Below are positions 8,703 to 16,387 of a stretch of DNA of 48,080 nt, piece after piece; position 1 is the stretch's first letter, and each line of letters opens with the position of its first letter. Below the pieces are notes generated by a model. That model made no database searches. It was not told the DNA's origin and was given only the letters and a program-made list of their open reading frames with translations. The position numbers and the translations under genes are program-made. The DNA is taken from the NCBI GenBank assembly GCA_910577035.1, contig CAJTKW010000019.1, positions 1-48,080 of the forward strand, in the 5' to 3' direction. The DNA is from an uncultured Acetatifactor sp. (GTDB lineage Bacteria > Bacillota > Clostridia > Lachnospirales > Lachnospiraceae).

Positions 8703-8719
8703 AGCCCGGTGCCTTTATT
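8685..8719 (+). terminator. Terminator overlapping the receptor stop codon
   Basis: AAAGGCAC (8685-8692) pairs with GTGCCTTT (8709-8716), continued by GGGCT/AGCCC around a GTAA loop with one mismatch, then TTTATT. The stop codon lies at the loop. Confidence 0.7.
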
Positions 8720-8820
8720 GGCTCTAAAGCTATCAGAAATAGAACCTGTAACAGGCTGATAATACAGAAAAGCCGGATTAGGCCGGTTCCGGGCATATAT
8801 TTGAGGAGGTACAATACAGA

Positions 8821-9609
8821 ATGAAGCGAAGGACAAAAAAGGCAGTTATTGCGGTTTCAATTATTCTTGCCCTGCTTGCATTATCCGCCGTAACCCTGTA
8901 TGTAAATCTTAAGAATTTTACCGTCAAACGGGTGGTAATGGCTGACGGGCAAGAGATATATCTAATGGGAACCTTTCATGCAGAGCATTTCAGGCAATAT
9001 GCCAATTATTCCATCGAAGAAATGATAAATGCCATCAATACTATAGATCCGGATGTGGTGTTTATTGAGGCGAGGGAAGATAGTTTTGCGGAATACGGTG
9101 TTGTGGACGGCCCGATAGATATGTGTGTGGCATATTGCCACTGCCTGGACCACGGCATTCCCGTCGAAATGATTGATTGGTGGAAGATTGATAACGATTA
9201 TAAGGGAAATACGACTTCGGATGAAAGAGATGACCACATACATGAGAACATTATGGAAAAGCTGAGTCTTTATGGCAATCAAAGGATCCTGGTGATATGC
9301 GGCTTTGGGCATTTGAGGGCACAGACAAGGCGATTGACGGAAAGCGGCGGTCAAAGCAAGTATATTTCGCATAGGTCGTCTCTTTTCGATACGGAAGCTG
9401 CGGAATTTGTCTATCCGGGCCAGATATGCGAAGTGTGGGAAAGGCGGGTTCTCTTTTACGGGCATACGGTTCCCCGATTGGTGCAGGCAGATGGCACTTT
9501 GAATGAGGATATGAAAGCAGCCTGGCCAGAGGACGAGAATGGAGCCTTTTATAACGGGCAGATGGAATACTGTGAATTATTCCGGAATAATAGGTTATAC
9601 AGGGACTGA
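8821..9609 (+). CDS. Membrane-anchored TraB/TIKI-superfamily-like protein
   Basis: A 262-aa protein with a basic N-terminus and one TM helix (about 8-29), with the rest presumably outside the membrane. Motifs fit the TraB/PrgY/GumN/TIKI fold: GTFH (50-53), FIEAR with E83, a DERDDHIHENI helix (134-144), and GFGHL (161-165). In TIKI proteins the two GxxH motifs and the glutamate bind the metal of a peptidase site; whether this protein cleaves anything is unknown. The RBS GAGGAGG lies about 10 bases before the ATG. It follows the receptor gene after a terminator. The 114 bases after it hold only a weak hairpin. Confidence 0.6.
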   Translation: MKRRTKKAVIAVSIILALLALSAVTLYVNLKNFTVKRVVMADGQEIYLMGTFHAEHFRQYANYSIEEMINAINTIDPDVVFIEAREDSFAEYGVVDGPIDMCVAYCHCLDHGIPVEMIDWWKIDNDYKGNTTSDERDDHIHENIMEKLSLYGNQRILVICGFGHLRAQTRRLTESGGQSKYISHRSSLFDTEAAEFVYPGQICEVWERRVLFYGHTVPRLVQADGTLNEDMKAAWPEDENGAFYNGQMEYCELFRNNRLYRD

Positions 9610-9723
9610 TCTGCAGGATTTCTGTCATTTTAAACCGGGAATGCTGGAATCATTCCGTTGAAAAACGAAATGATACAATGATTTTGCTGCGGTTTGTGCA
9701 TTTTGGCATGAGCTGATTTGTGT

Positions 9724-10203
9724 TTATGCGGATATGTCCCATCCTTTGCACACACTTACCCAGGATACAGAGCCGGAATATTTCTCCAGTTCCGCAAGGG
9801 TCAGCTCTATAGCGCTGTTGCTGCTGCCGCAGGCGGGGTAAACCGTTTCAAACCGCCGAAGGGAGGTATCCAGATAGACGGTTACGCCTTCATTGACTGC
9901 AAACGGGCATACGCCGCCTATCCCATGGCCAACCAGGGTTTCCACTTCATCCGGGGAGAGCATTTTTGCTTTCGTACCGAATTGGGCTTTATATTTTGCA
10001 TTGTCAATCCTGGCGTCACCGGCCGTGACAATGAGGATGGCATGACCGTCTGCCATGAATGAGAGAGTCTTTGCAATTCGACAGGGCTCACAGTGCAATG
10101 CCTGTGCTGCCAGTTCCACGGTAGCGCTGGACATTTCAAATTCCTGCACCCGGTCTGCAAGGTTGTATTGCCTGAAATATGCTTTTACTTTTTCGATTGC
10201 CAT
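9724..10203 (-). CDS. YbaK/EbsC-type aminoacyl-tRNA deacylase
   Basis: A 159-aa YbaK-domain protein, full length for the family. It contains ATVELAAQALHCEPCRIAKT, a conserved lysine region ILIVTAGDARIDNAK, and GHGIGGVCPFAV leading to VYLDTSLRRFETVYPACG. These trans-editing enzymes hydrolyse mischarged Cys- or Ala-tRNA of the Pro type. The RBS GGAGGA precedes the ATG. It lies just downstream of the methionyl-tRNA synthetase-like gene on the same strand with a 104-base gap, so read-through is possible. Confidence 0.9.
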   Translation of the reverse strand: MAIEKVKAYFRQYNLADRVQEFEMSSATVELAAQALHCEPCRIAKTLSFMADGHAILIVTAGDARIDNAKYKAQFGTKAKMLSPDEVETLVGHGIGGVCPFAVNEGVTVYLDTSLRRFETVYPACGSSNSAIELTLAELEKYSGSVSWVSVCKGWDISA

Positions 10204-10296
10204 AATGTCCTCCTGAATGGCGGGGATAAAATTGTAAATATAAGTTTAATATAACATACAAGGACGGCAAACGGAAGGCCTGATGTAAGATTTTCA

Positions 10297-10319
10297 GGGG
10301 AATTGATTTACAATTCCCC
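10297..10319 (-). terminator. Hairpin over the metG-like stop codon
   Basis: GGGGAATTG (10297-10305) pairs with CAATTCCCC (10311-10319) around a 5-base loop that contains the stop codon. The trailing strand is poor in T, so termination may be weak. Confidence 0.4.
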
Positions 10320-12305
10320 CAGCTGCCGCTCATGTTTCTTAAAGAAATCCACTTTAGGCTCCAGATATTTCAATTCATGGCTGTTCAGATCTGCAATATA
10401 AAAGGAAAGCGGCTCGAAAATATGATTCCAGTCCCACAGTTCTTCCCCGATATTTAAATATTCCCGGAACATTTCGCAGCCCTCCGGTGCGATGGGATGC
10501 ACCAGGACGGCCATAATCTTGCAGGCGTAAAAGCAGTCAATCACAAGCTGTTTCCTGAATTCCGCATTATTTTCCGCATCTGCAATCTTTATATTATTTA
10601 CCCAATGCCTGTTGACAGCCCGTATCAAATCATCCAGAACATAGGAGATGCGGTGGAATTCATGGTTATACATATGGCGTTCATATTCAAGAACCGCTTT
10701 CTCAGCCATAAGCATTATCTGTTCGCCGGCCCGGCCGTCAGGGAGCTTTCCGCCATAATTGTTCTGCACGGCATAGAAGCAGGTACGGAGCAGGCGGTTA
10801 AATACATTGGTGATCAGATTCCCGTCCTTGAGAACCATATCCGCACCCACCCTGTCTTCTTCCTTCCTAAATGCCTGAGGCTTGAAGCCCACGCTTTTGG
10901 AGGACAGCCCCAGGCTCATAAAATGCAGCCGCAGCTGATCCTTGGTGTAGTAATCCAGAAGCTCGTCCGCCATGGGCGGCTTCAATTCGGAGCTGCTGCT
11001 GGCTTTGGTGTCCATATACAGCAGATGCCGGTTTGCTGTGATGTGGGATAAATGCAGCTTTTCCATGGCGGGCACTTCTCCTTTGGGGAACTGTAAGCCC
11101 GTAAACAGTCCTGTCTGGGCGATGGCATAGAAATAAATGTTGTCTTCCCCGATAAACTGATAAACCTGTGCTTCAGGGTCGTACCACCATTTGGACAGCT
11201 CGCTTTCTTCTTTTCCCTGTTCCTTCAAATATGCTAAAGTAAAGGAAATCGGAGCCCATAATGATTCCGGCCATACCCAGAAGGTCAGGCCTCTTAAGCC
11301 CTCACATTCCGGAAACGGGACACCCCATTCTATATTACCGGATAATCGGAATGGAACCAGGGTCTTTCCGGAGGTATAATGAATGTTTTCCCCATCCAGT
11401 ACGCTTTTTGCCCTGTCCCGGTCATCCAGATTATCAAACTCAAACTGGACGGAAGGCTTCTTTTCTTCATCCGTTAATTTGTGAGGGGGCAGTTTGGCGG
11501 CTAATACTGCCAGATTATCAATATATTTTCTCGGCACATATAATATTGGTTTTTTCAGGAATTCTTCCACGGTTTCCAGCTGATATTTCCGTGTATTTGT
11601 ATTTTTCCGTAAAAAATCATGATATTCCTTTACCAGGGGAAGGCAGTATTCCAGATCAAAATACCAGTTTTCCACATCCCGCAGGACGGGCTTCTGATGG
11701 GACAGGCAGCTGACGGGCAGAATCAGCTCGGAAGGCAGAAACTGATGTCCCAGAGAGCATTCGTCCGCATACGCTTTATCCGAGGTACATCCCGGTATCG
11801 GACATTTTCCCACGACCTGTCTGCCGTTTAAAAAGGTCTTTTTCTCTTCGTCATAGAACTGGGGCATGGACATTCTCCGGAGGTAACCGTTCCGGTATAA
11901 GGTATGAAACACCCTGGCCGAAACCTGGTTATGGATCAAGCCGGCTTCCCCCAGGGCCGATGCCCCAAAGAAATCCAGACTGATACCATAGCTGTCCAGG
12001 GTTTTCTTCTGCTTCTCATGGTTTGCACGCACATAGTCTTCCGGCGAACCCTCGTATCCTGCCTCCTCTAGCTTACGGTAGCTTTCCAGGATCGGAGAGC
12101 CGTAGCAATCCGTTCCGGAAAGAAAGATAACATTATCCTTTCCGATGCGGTCTCTTAAAAAGCGCGCAAAAATATCAGCGTGGATAAACATGCCGCCTAC
12201 ATGTCCGAAATGCAGGCTTTTATTTCCGTAAGGCATACCCGCCGTGATAACGGCACGCTTGGGAAACAGGGGGCGCTCATTTGCTGTGAAACGTTTACAT
12301 GTCAT
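10308..12305 (-). CDS. metG: Methionyl-tRNA synthetase paralogue with altered KMSKS loop
   Basis: A 665-aa class I synthetase of MetRS type. MPYGNKSLHFGHVGG gives the HIGH signature (HFGH, 32-35). LSGTDCYGSPI follows, then a zinc knuckle with C168, C173 and C183, and FIGEDNIYFYAI (384-395). The usual KMSKS loop reads KASSS (434-438) followed by SELKPP, so the second lysine that contacts ATP is missing. An anticodon-binding helical domain follows, with no C-terminal tRNA-binding OB domain. It may be a specialised or antibiotic-tolerant second MetRS; the normal copy is not in this window. The RBS AAAGGAG lies before the ATG. It is preceded by a promoter, a leader ORF and a terminator, so expression is probably attenuated. 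Confidence 0.85.
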   Translation of the reverse strand: MTCKRFTANERPLFPKRAVITAGMPYGNKSLHFGHVGGMFIHADIFARFLRDRIGKDNVIFLSGTDCYGSPILESYRKLEEAGYEGSPEDYVRANHEKQKKTLDSYGISLDFFGASALGEAGLIHNQVSARVFHTLYRNGYLRRMSMPQFYDEEKKTFLNGRQVVGKCPIPGCTSDKAYADECSLGHQFLPSELILPVSCLSHQKPVLRDVENWYFDLEYCLPLVKEYHDFLRKNTNTRKYQLETVEEFLKKPILYVPRKYIDNLAVLAAKLPPHKLTDEEKKPSVQFEFDNLDDRDRAKSVLDGENIHYTSGKTLVPFRLSGNIEWGVPFPECEGLRGLTFWVWPESLWAPISFTLAYLKEQGKEESELSKWWYDPEAQVYQFIGEDNIYFYAIAQTGLFTGLQFPKGEVPAMEKLHLSHITANRHLLYMDTKASSSSELKPPMADELLDYYTKDQLRLHFMSLGLSSKSVGFKPQAFRKEEDRVGADMVLKDGNLITNVFNRLLRTCFYAVQNNYGGKLPDGRAGEQIMLMAEKAVLEYERHMYNHEFHRISYVLDDLIRAVNRHWVNNIKIADAENNAEFRKQLVIDCFYACKIMAVLVHPIAPEGCEMFREYLNIGEELWDWNHIFEPLSFYIADLNSHELKYLEPKVDFFKKHERQLGEL

Positions 12306-12353
12306 AGTTTTTTACTCCTTTCCGCTGTTTTGTTTCTTCCTGTAAAGGTAATA

Positions 12354-12393
12354 AAAAAACGGTCAAACACTCGTCTCGAGCTTTTGACCGTTT
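12354..12393 (-). terminator. Leader terminator (attenuator) before the metG-like gene
   Basis: On the minus strand AAACGGTCAAA (12393-12383) pairs perfectly with TTTGACCGTTT (12367-12357), with CTCG/CGAG pairing inside the loop and seven T residues ending the stem. It lies about 50 bases before the start codon and after the promoter, so it must be bypassed for expression. Confidence 0.85.
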
Positions 12394-12422
12394 GCCTCAA
12401 ATTAACCAAAATAAAAAATTGG

Positions 12423-12515
12423 TCAGGAACACAATACAAAAAGCCCGTTGTCAGTTTTGACAATAAGCTGTTGTTGCTGGTTCCCTCTGTTCATGCCGTC
12501 TGTAAGCTTTATCAT
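12423..12515 (-). CDS. Putative 30-aa leader peptide of the metG-like gene
   Basis: The ORF starts MIKLTDGMNRGNQQQQ and ends LFVLCS. GGAAAGGA sits 6 bases before its ATG. It lies between a consensus promoter and the attenuator, about 30 bases before the terminator stem. Four glutamine codons in a row and a second methionine are its only notable content. A TTGTCA/TGACAA hairpin lies inside the ORF and an ACCAA/TTGGT hairpin just after it, giving possible alternative structures. Confidence 0.5.
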   Translation of the reverse strand: MIKLTDGMNRGNQQQQLIVKTDNGLFVLCS

Positions 12516-12557
12516 GGGCTTATCCTTTCCCGGTTTTATAATTCCCTGTTTTGTGTC

Positions 12558-12586
12558 ATTCTACCAGCAGATTCCCCGGCTGTCAA
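12558..12586 (-). promoter_or_regulatory. Sigma-A promoter of the metG-like leader
   Basis: On the minus strand a perfect TTGACA (12586-12581) and TAGAAT (12563-12558) are separated by 17 bases. The predicted start near 12551 gives a leader of about 245 bases. Confidence 0.8.
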
Positions 12587-12600
12587 TATGGGAAATAAAA

Positions 12601-13383
12601 TCAGTGCTCCGAGCGCCGAATATGCTCCCTGATTTCCGCTTCATGCTCCAGACAGTAGCTATAACTGTGCCGCATGAATTCCGCAATCGACTGCCTCCTC
12701 CCGTACATTTCGTCCAGTTTGTCAAGGACAAAAGCACCGTCCGCTTTCATATCAAAAAAGTATGGGTAAACACAGCCGCCCTGTTCTCTGGGAAAATATG
12801 GATTGATGGAACTGAGCCTGGTATCCTTCATCACAGACTCCACCACCATTTCACTCAGAATCCATTTCAGGGAAGGGCTCTCATATTCGTCGTAGCTGTC
12901 TCCAAATACCTGATTCCATACATAAAACCAGAAAAAGTGGATTATTTCATGAATACTCTGGCCAATGGCGCCTCTTTCGCTGTTTAAATAAAAAACATCA
13001 AAGCATTCTTCTCTCAGGAAGCGGGGGCAGACGGGATTCATACTGATGTTGCACGTCAGGTTAGAAAAAAGATGCCCGCCGTCAACCTCGAAGGCCTCTG
13101 ACAGGGCCGCAGTAACCTGCTTCCTGCAGGCCGCCCAATGCCTGGTATACAGATCCCTTTTTTCGTGAATGGAATCCTCCAGTTCCGTGTAAACTGACCG
13201 CAAAGTACGCTCAATATAGTTCATCCTCTCGGAAAAAGAAAGGCTGGCAGCGTAGGTTTTGTCAAGCCGGGGATAAAAATGGTATAGAGGTTCCGACCAA
13301 AATGCAGACATTTCTTCTGTCTGAAATGACAGGATCCGCTGAATCATATAGTCCACACCGGGATTTACAAAGGTAACATTCAT
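12601..13383 (-). CDS. Putative HExxH metallopeptidase-like protein, unknown family
   Basis: A 260-aa soluble protein not assigned to a named family. IGQSIHEIIHFFWFY has an HExxH zinc motif (HEIIH, 145-149), and LSEMVVE at 177-183 about 30 residues later could give the third ligand, as in gluzincin peptidases. There is no signal peptide, so it would act in the cytoplasm. Many aromatic residues surround the motif. The RBS CAGGAGGA lies before the ATG. It is upstream of the metG-like leader on the same strand and divergent from the sigma factor operon. Confidence 0.6.
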   Translation of the reverse strand: MNVTFVNPGVDYMIQRILSFQTEEMSAFWSEPLYHFYPRLDKTYAASLSFSERMNYIERTLRSVYTELEDSIHEKRDLYTRHWAACRKQVTAALSEAFEVDGGHLFSNLTCNISMNPVCPRFLREECFDVFYLNSERGAIGQSIHEIIHFFWFYVWNQVFGDSYDEYESPSLKWILSEMVVESVMKDTRLSSINPYFPREQGGCVYPYFFDMKADGAFVLDKLDEMYGRRQSIAEFMRHSYSYCLEHEAEIREHIRRSEH

Positions 13384-13509
13384 TCGTCCGTCCTCCTGTT
13401 GCAGATGGTGCGCGGTACTCGTTTATTATAGGATATTTGGATTGTTCATTCAAGAATACTTTAGTAAAATATTTCGCGGAGCATGCTGCAAATAATTTTC
13501 CAAAAGTCT

Positions 13510-13538
13510 TGTAAGATTACCGGCACTGTGTAGTCTTA
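13510..13538 (+). promoter_or_regulatory. Possible autoregulatory ECF promoter
   Basis: TGTAAG (13510-13515), 16 bases, then AGTCTTA (13532-13538). It resembles the TGTAA-16/17-CGTC pattern of ECF sigma promoters and lies directly before the sigma factor gene. Confidence 0.45.
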
Positions 13539-13558
13539 TAGATAGAGGAGGTGAAAGC

Positions 13559-14059
13559 GTGTCGGAATTTGAACAGATCTATCGAAGCTGTTTCAGAGAC
13601 GTATTTTTATACCTCAGGCGGCTTTCAAAGGATGAGAGCATGGCCGAGGAGCTGACAAGCGAAACTTTTTTCAAGGCGATGCAGTCATTAAGCACCTTCC
13701 GGGGAGATTGTGATGTCCGCGTCTGGCTGTGCCAGATAGCTAAAAACTGTTACTTCACCTATTGTAAAAAGCAGCAGCGGGTGACGGAATTCGACGATGC
13801 AGAGGCGGACCTGGAAGCAGCTGCCCCGGATGATATGGAAGCCAGGCTTGTGGAGCAAACCGATGCCATGCAGATTCATCTGCTGCTGCACAAACTGCCT
13901 GAGCCTTATAAGGAGGTGTTTTCGCTGCGGGTATTTGGGGAGCTGAGCTTTCGCCAGATTGCTGCCGTTTTTCAAAAGACGGAAAACTGGGCCTGCGTTA
14001 CTTATCACAGGGCAAGAAAGAAAATTATTGAGCAAATGGAGGCGGGTAATCATGAATAA
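13559..14059 (+). CDS. ECF-type RNA polymerase sigma factor
   Basis: A 166-aa sigma-70 family protein with only regions 2 and 4. Region 2 (about 6-75) includes YLRRLSKDESMAEELTSETF and the DNA-melting segment around TFRGDCDVRVWLCQIAKN. Region 4 (about 108-160) includes LPEPYKEVFSLRVFGELSF and a recognition helix at QKTENWACVTYHRARKK. The start is GTG after GAGGAGGTG. It overlaps the next gene, a zinc-finger anti-sigma factor, by 8 bases. The stimulus is unknown; cell-envelope stress is usual for this group. Confidence 0.93.
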   Translation: MSEFEQIYRSCFRDVFLYLRRLSKDESMAEELTSETFFKAMQSLSTFRGDCDVRVWLCQIAKNCYFTYCKKQQRVTEFDDAEADLEAAAPDDMEARLVEQTDAMQIHLLLHKLPEPYKEVFSLRVFGELSFRQIAAVFQKTENWACVTYHRARKKIIEQMEAGNHE

Positions 14060-14966
14060 TCAATGCAGTATAGTGAAGGATCTGATTTCGCTCTATGCGG
14101 AGGATCTGGTCAGCGGGGATACGAAAGCTTTTATTGAGGAGCATCTTGAACACTGTGCGGAGTGTCGCTCTGAGCTTAAACAAATCCGCAGGCCGGTTGA
14201 ATTCCTGACGGACACGGATGTGACACCGTTGAAAAATTTGAAAAAGAAATTGCTGGTTAAACGGGTGCAGGCGGTTTTGTGCACTGCAGCATTTGTGTTT
14301 GCCGTTGCTGCATCTGTTTTTGCAATTTTAACGGCGCCTCAGTATTATCCCTATGCAGACGACCTGGTACAGGCTGCCGAAAATGAAAAAGGAGAAATTG
14401 TCGTCACGTTTGACGATCAGATTACGGGATACAGCTATAATGCCGGCTATGACGAAAAAGCGGGAGTGTCAGTTTATCATATCAGCGCATGGAATACACT
14501 CTGGGACAGGAGCTTTGCTGACCGTGGGGAACAAAACATGATAATAATACCCCCGGCATCCCAGGCCGATCTAAGGATTTATTATGTACAGAATAACGGA
14601 GAAGAGGACGCTTTGATATATGGGGGGCATCCTGATGAAAATGCAGGCGTTGTTACATTACCCAGACTGATATTGATGCAATACTTTTTGCTTGCGGTGT
14701 TTGCCTTGATTGTGTTAGCTGCCGTACGCTTTTTCACCCGCAGGCGGGAAGGTTTAAAAGTGTGGCTGGACAGGATTCTGCTCTTTCCAATCTCGTATAT
14801 GGCAGCCCACCTTTGCACGAAAGGCATATCCTTTCAGTCCTGCTCCGGGCAGCGGGATTTTGGCGTAATCATTCTTATTACGGTATTGCTGTATTGTACC
14901 GCATTATGCGGCATCAGCATGTATAAGGCAAAAAAAGGAGGGGGAGCACCGGCTGCTGGCTTGTAA
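14052..14966 (+). CDS. Zinc-finger anti-sigma factor, membrane bound
   Basis: A 304-aa protein. The N-terminal zf-HC2 domain binds and holds the sigma factor (H31, C35 and C38 in EEHLEHCAECRSEL). TM1 is about 72-94. An outside domain (about 95-203) is followed by three more hydrophobic segments (206-228, 241-256, 270-290), giving four in all, more than the single helix of simple anti-sigma factors. The start at 14052 is chosen because GGAGGCGGG precedes it and the HC2 domain begins there. It is co-transcribed with the sigma gene by 8-base overlap. The 221 bases after it contain only weak ORFs of about 30 codons. Confidence 0.9.
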   Translation: MNNQCSIVKDLISLYAEDLVSGDTKAFIEEHLEHCAECRSELKQIRRPVEFLTDTDVTPLKNLKKKLLVKRVQAVLCTAAFVFAVAASVFAILTAPQYYPYADDLVQAAENEKGEIVVTFDDQITGYSYNAGYDEKAGVSVYHISAWNTLWDRSFADRGEQNMIIIPPASQADLRIYYVQNNGEEDALIYGGHPDENAGVVTLPRLILMQYFLLAVFALIVLAAVRFFTRRREGLKVWLDRILLFPISYMAAHLCTKGISFQSCSGQRDFGVIILITVLLYCTALCGISMYKAKKGGGAPAAGL

Positions 14967-15187
14967 AAGCAGGAGCTTTATGGCAGCAAGAAACTATGAA
15001 TACCAAAGAACAGGCTGGTGGAAAAATGGACATCGACACAACCGCAGCATCAGGAAGATTTAAGGCGTCTGCGAGACCTGCGGCCTATTGACAGTGCTTC
15101 ACGGGCAATATCTCTGCTGTCATACAGAAGAGGTTTGCCGCTGCCATTTTAGTAAAGTATATCATAAACCTGTCCTTCCCGTGAAGA

Positions 15188-16057
15188 TTACGGAAATCGT
15201 TTCCTGTATTCCGTAGGGCTGGTATGGAAATAGCTGCGGAAAGCGGAGGAAAAGTGTTCGGAGGAGCAGTATCCCAGAGCCTCCGCAATAGAAGAGATCG
15301 AGCGGGCTTTGTCGGCAAGCAGAATTGTTGCGGCGGACATTCTCGCCTCGGTCTTTTTCTGCTGGAAGGATTTCCCGTAGTATTCTAAAAGCAGACGCTG
15401 GGTCTGGCGGGGACTGAGTTTCAGACGCCCGGCCAGCTCCTGCAGGGAGAGAGTAGAATATTCGTACAGAAAGTATTCCTCTATGATTACGGAGGTAGAG
15501 ACGGCAAGATTATTCCGCTCCAGTGCTTCGTCTGACCTGCGGCCTCCGGAACCGGAGCCTTGCTCAAAGCTCCGGACCACACTGATCAGAAGCTGGGAAA
15601 GAAGCAGACATACCAGCTCCTGATACCCCAGCTCCCGGTTTTTCAGCTCGGAAAAAAGCTTTTCCATCAGGGCGCGGATATTCTGCGTGTCCTGTCCAAA
15701 CCAAAAGGGCGTGGCAATAAAGGCATCCATCACGCAAGAAGCCTTTTTGGTCCGGGGACTGCCGGAAATTTTTAAGTATACGCAGTATTCCTGCATGGGA
15801 TCATGCAGCAGGGGAGTCTGGGCATGCTCCACATGGGGACCGGTCACGAAAAGGGTGCCGGGAACGATGTCATAATAACGCCCCTCTGCCTGCAGGGTTC
15901 CATAGCCCTCAGGAATGTAATGAATTTCATAGCAGCCGTTTCCGTGGCTGTGGGAGGGAATCGGGCGGGTAAAGCGCTCAAAAATGATGTTCAGTGCGTG
16001 AACGGGAATATCGCCCATTATAAAATGGATGTTCATGTTGGTGTATGCGGTTTTCAT
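15188..16057 (-). CDS. AraC family transcriptional regulator
   Basis: A 289-aa regulator. An N-terminal cupin-like sensor (about 1-150: PIPSHSHGNGCYEIHYIPEGYG, DIVPGTLFVTGPHVEHAQ) is followed by two C-terminal helix-turn-helix motifs (about 190-289; LSLQELAGRLKLSPRQTQRLL, then SISSIAEALGYCSSEHFSSAF with the usual FHTSPTEYRKR end). The start at 16057 follows AAGGAGA; the longer ATG form upstream is not family-like. It is divergent from the zinc dehydrogenase operon and is the likely regulator of it, probably sensing a sugar. Confidence 0.92.
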   Translation of the reverse strand: MKTAYTNMNIHFIMGDIPVHALNIIFERFTRPIPSHSHGNGCYEIHYIPEGYGTLQAEGRYYDIVPGTLFVTGPHVEHAQTPLLHDPMQEYCVYLKISGSPRTKKASCVMDAFIATPFWFGQDTQNIRALMEKLFSELKNRELGYQELVCLLLSQLLISVVRSFEQGSGSGGRRSDEALERNNLAVSTSVIIEEYFLYEYSTLSLQELAGRLKLSPRQTQRLLLEYYGKSFQQKKTEARMSAATILLADKARSISSIAEALGYCSSEHFSSAFRSYFHTSPTEYRKRFP

Positions 16058-16112
16058 CGGCCGTCTCCTTTTTGATAAATTCATTTTACCACATTTTCCG
16101 GCATGCTGCCAA

Positions 16113-16160
16113 CGGCGGCAGTGCCGGCTTCCCCGGCACAAACAATCCATGAAACCAAGG
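16113..16160 (+). repeat. Single module of the three-hairpin composite repeat
   Basis: GTGCCGG (16121-16127) pairs with CCGGCAC (16133-16139), followed by AAACAATCCATGAAAC. The same hairpin plus AAACAATCCGTGAAAC occurs at 45806-45840. The other two hairpin modules are not present next to it here. Confidence 0.65.
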
Positions 16161-16221
16161 CGCATAGGCCATTACCTGCAAAAACACGACATTTCTTATG
16201 GAAATACGGCGGATATAATTC

Positions 16222-16249
16222 TTCACCCACGAGGAAAATTCTTTATAAT
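16222..16249 (+). promoter_or_regulatory. Possible promoter of the dehydrogenase operon
   Basis: TTCACC (16222-16227), 16 bases, TATAAT (16244-16249). The -10 is the first part of the 17-nt repeat that follows. Confidence 0.4.
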
Positions 16250-16340
16250 AGAACTTAGATAATAGAAAACGCGGAGCGTTTTCTATTATAGAATTTAGAT
16301 CATAGAGGGTGCGAGGCATCTTCTATGATAGAATTTAGAT
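16244..16340 (+). repeat. Three 17-nt direct repeats separated by palindromes, period 40
   Basis: TATNATAGAAYTTAGAT occurs at 16244-16260, 16284-16300 and 16324-16340. Between copies lie different 27-base palindromes: AATAGAAAACGC/GCGTTTTCTATT at 16261-16287 and CATAGAGGGTGC/GCATCTTCTATG with G-T pairs at 16301-16327. Each repeat carries a -10-like hexamer. The array ends 47 bases before the dehydrogenase start. Confidence 0.85.
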
Positions 16341-16387
16341 GACGGCTATAAATAATTTGTACGAAAGTACGGAAGGAGAGGGATCAT

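Noticed and set aside
9661..9715. Third copy of the 47-nt promoter-like repeat
   Set aside because: Only short ATTTTGGCA and GATTTTGCT words match and the spacing differs; likely chance.
12306..12600. T-box or SAM riboswitch before the metG-like gene
   Set aside because: The conserved T-box sequence and SAM-I core were not found; the leader ORF plus terminator explains the region better.
16244..16340. CRISPR array
   Set aside because: The repeats are only 17 nt, there are two spacers, both palindromic, and no cas genes lie nearby.
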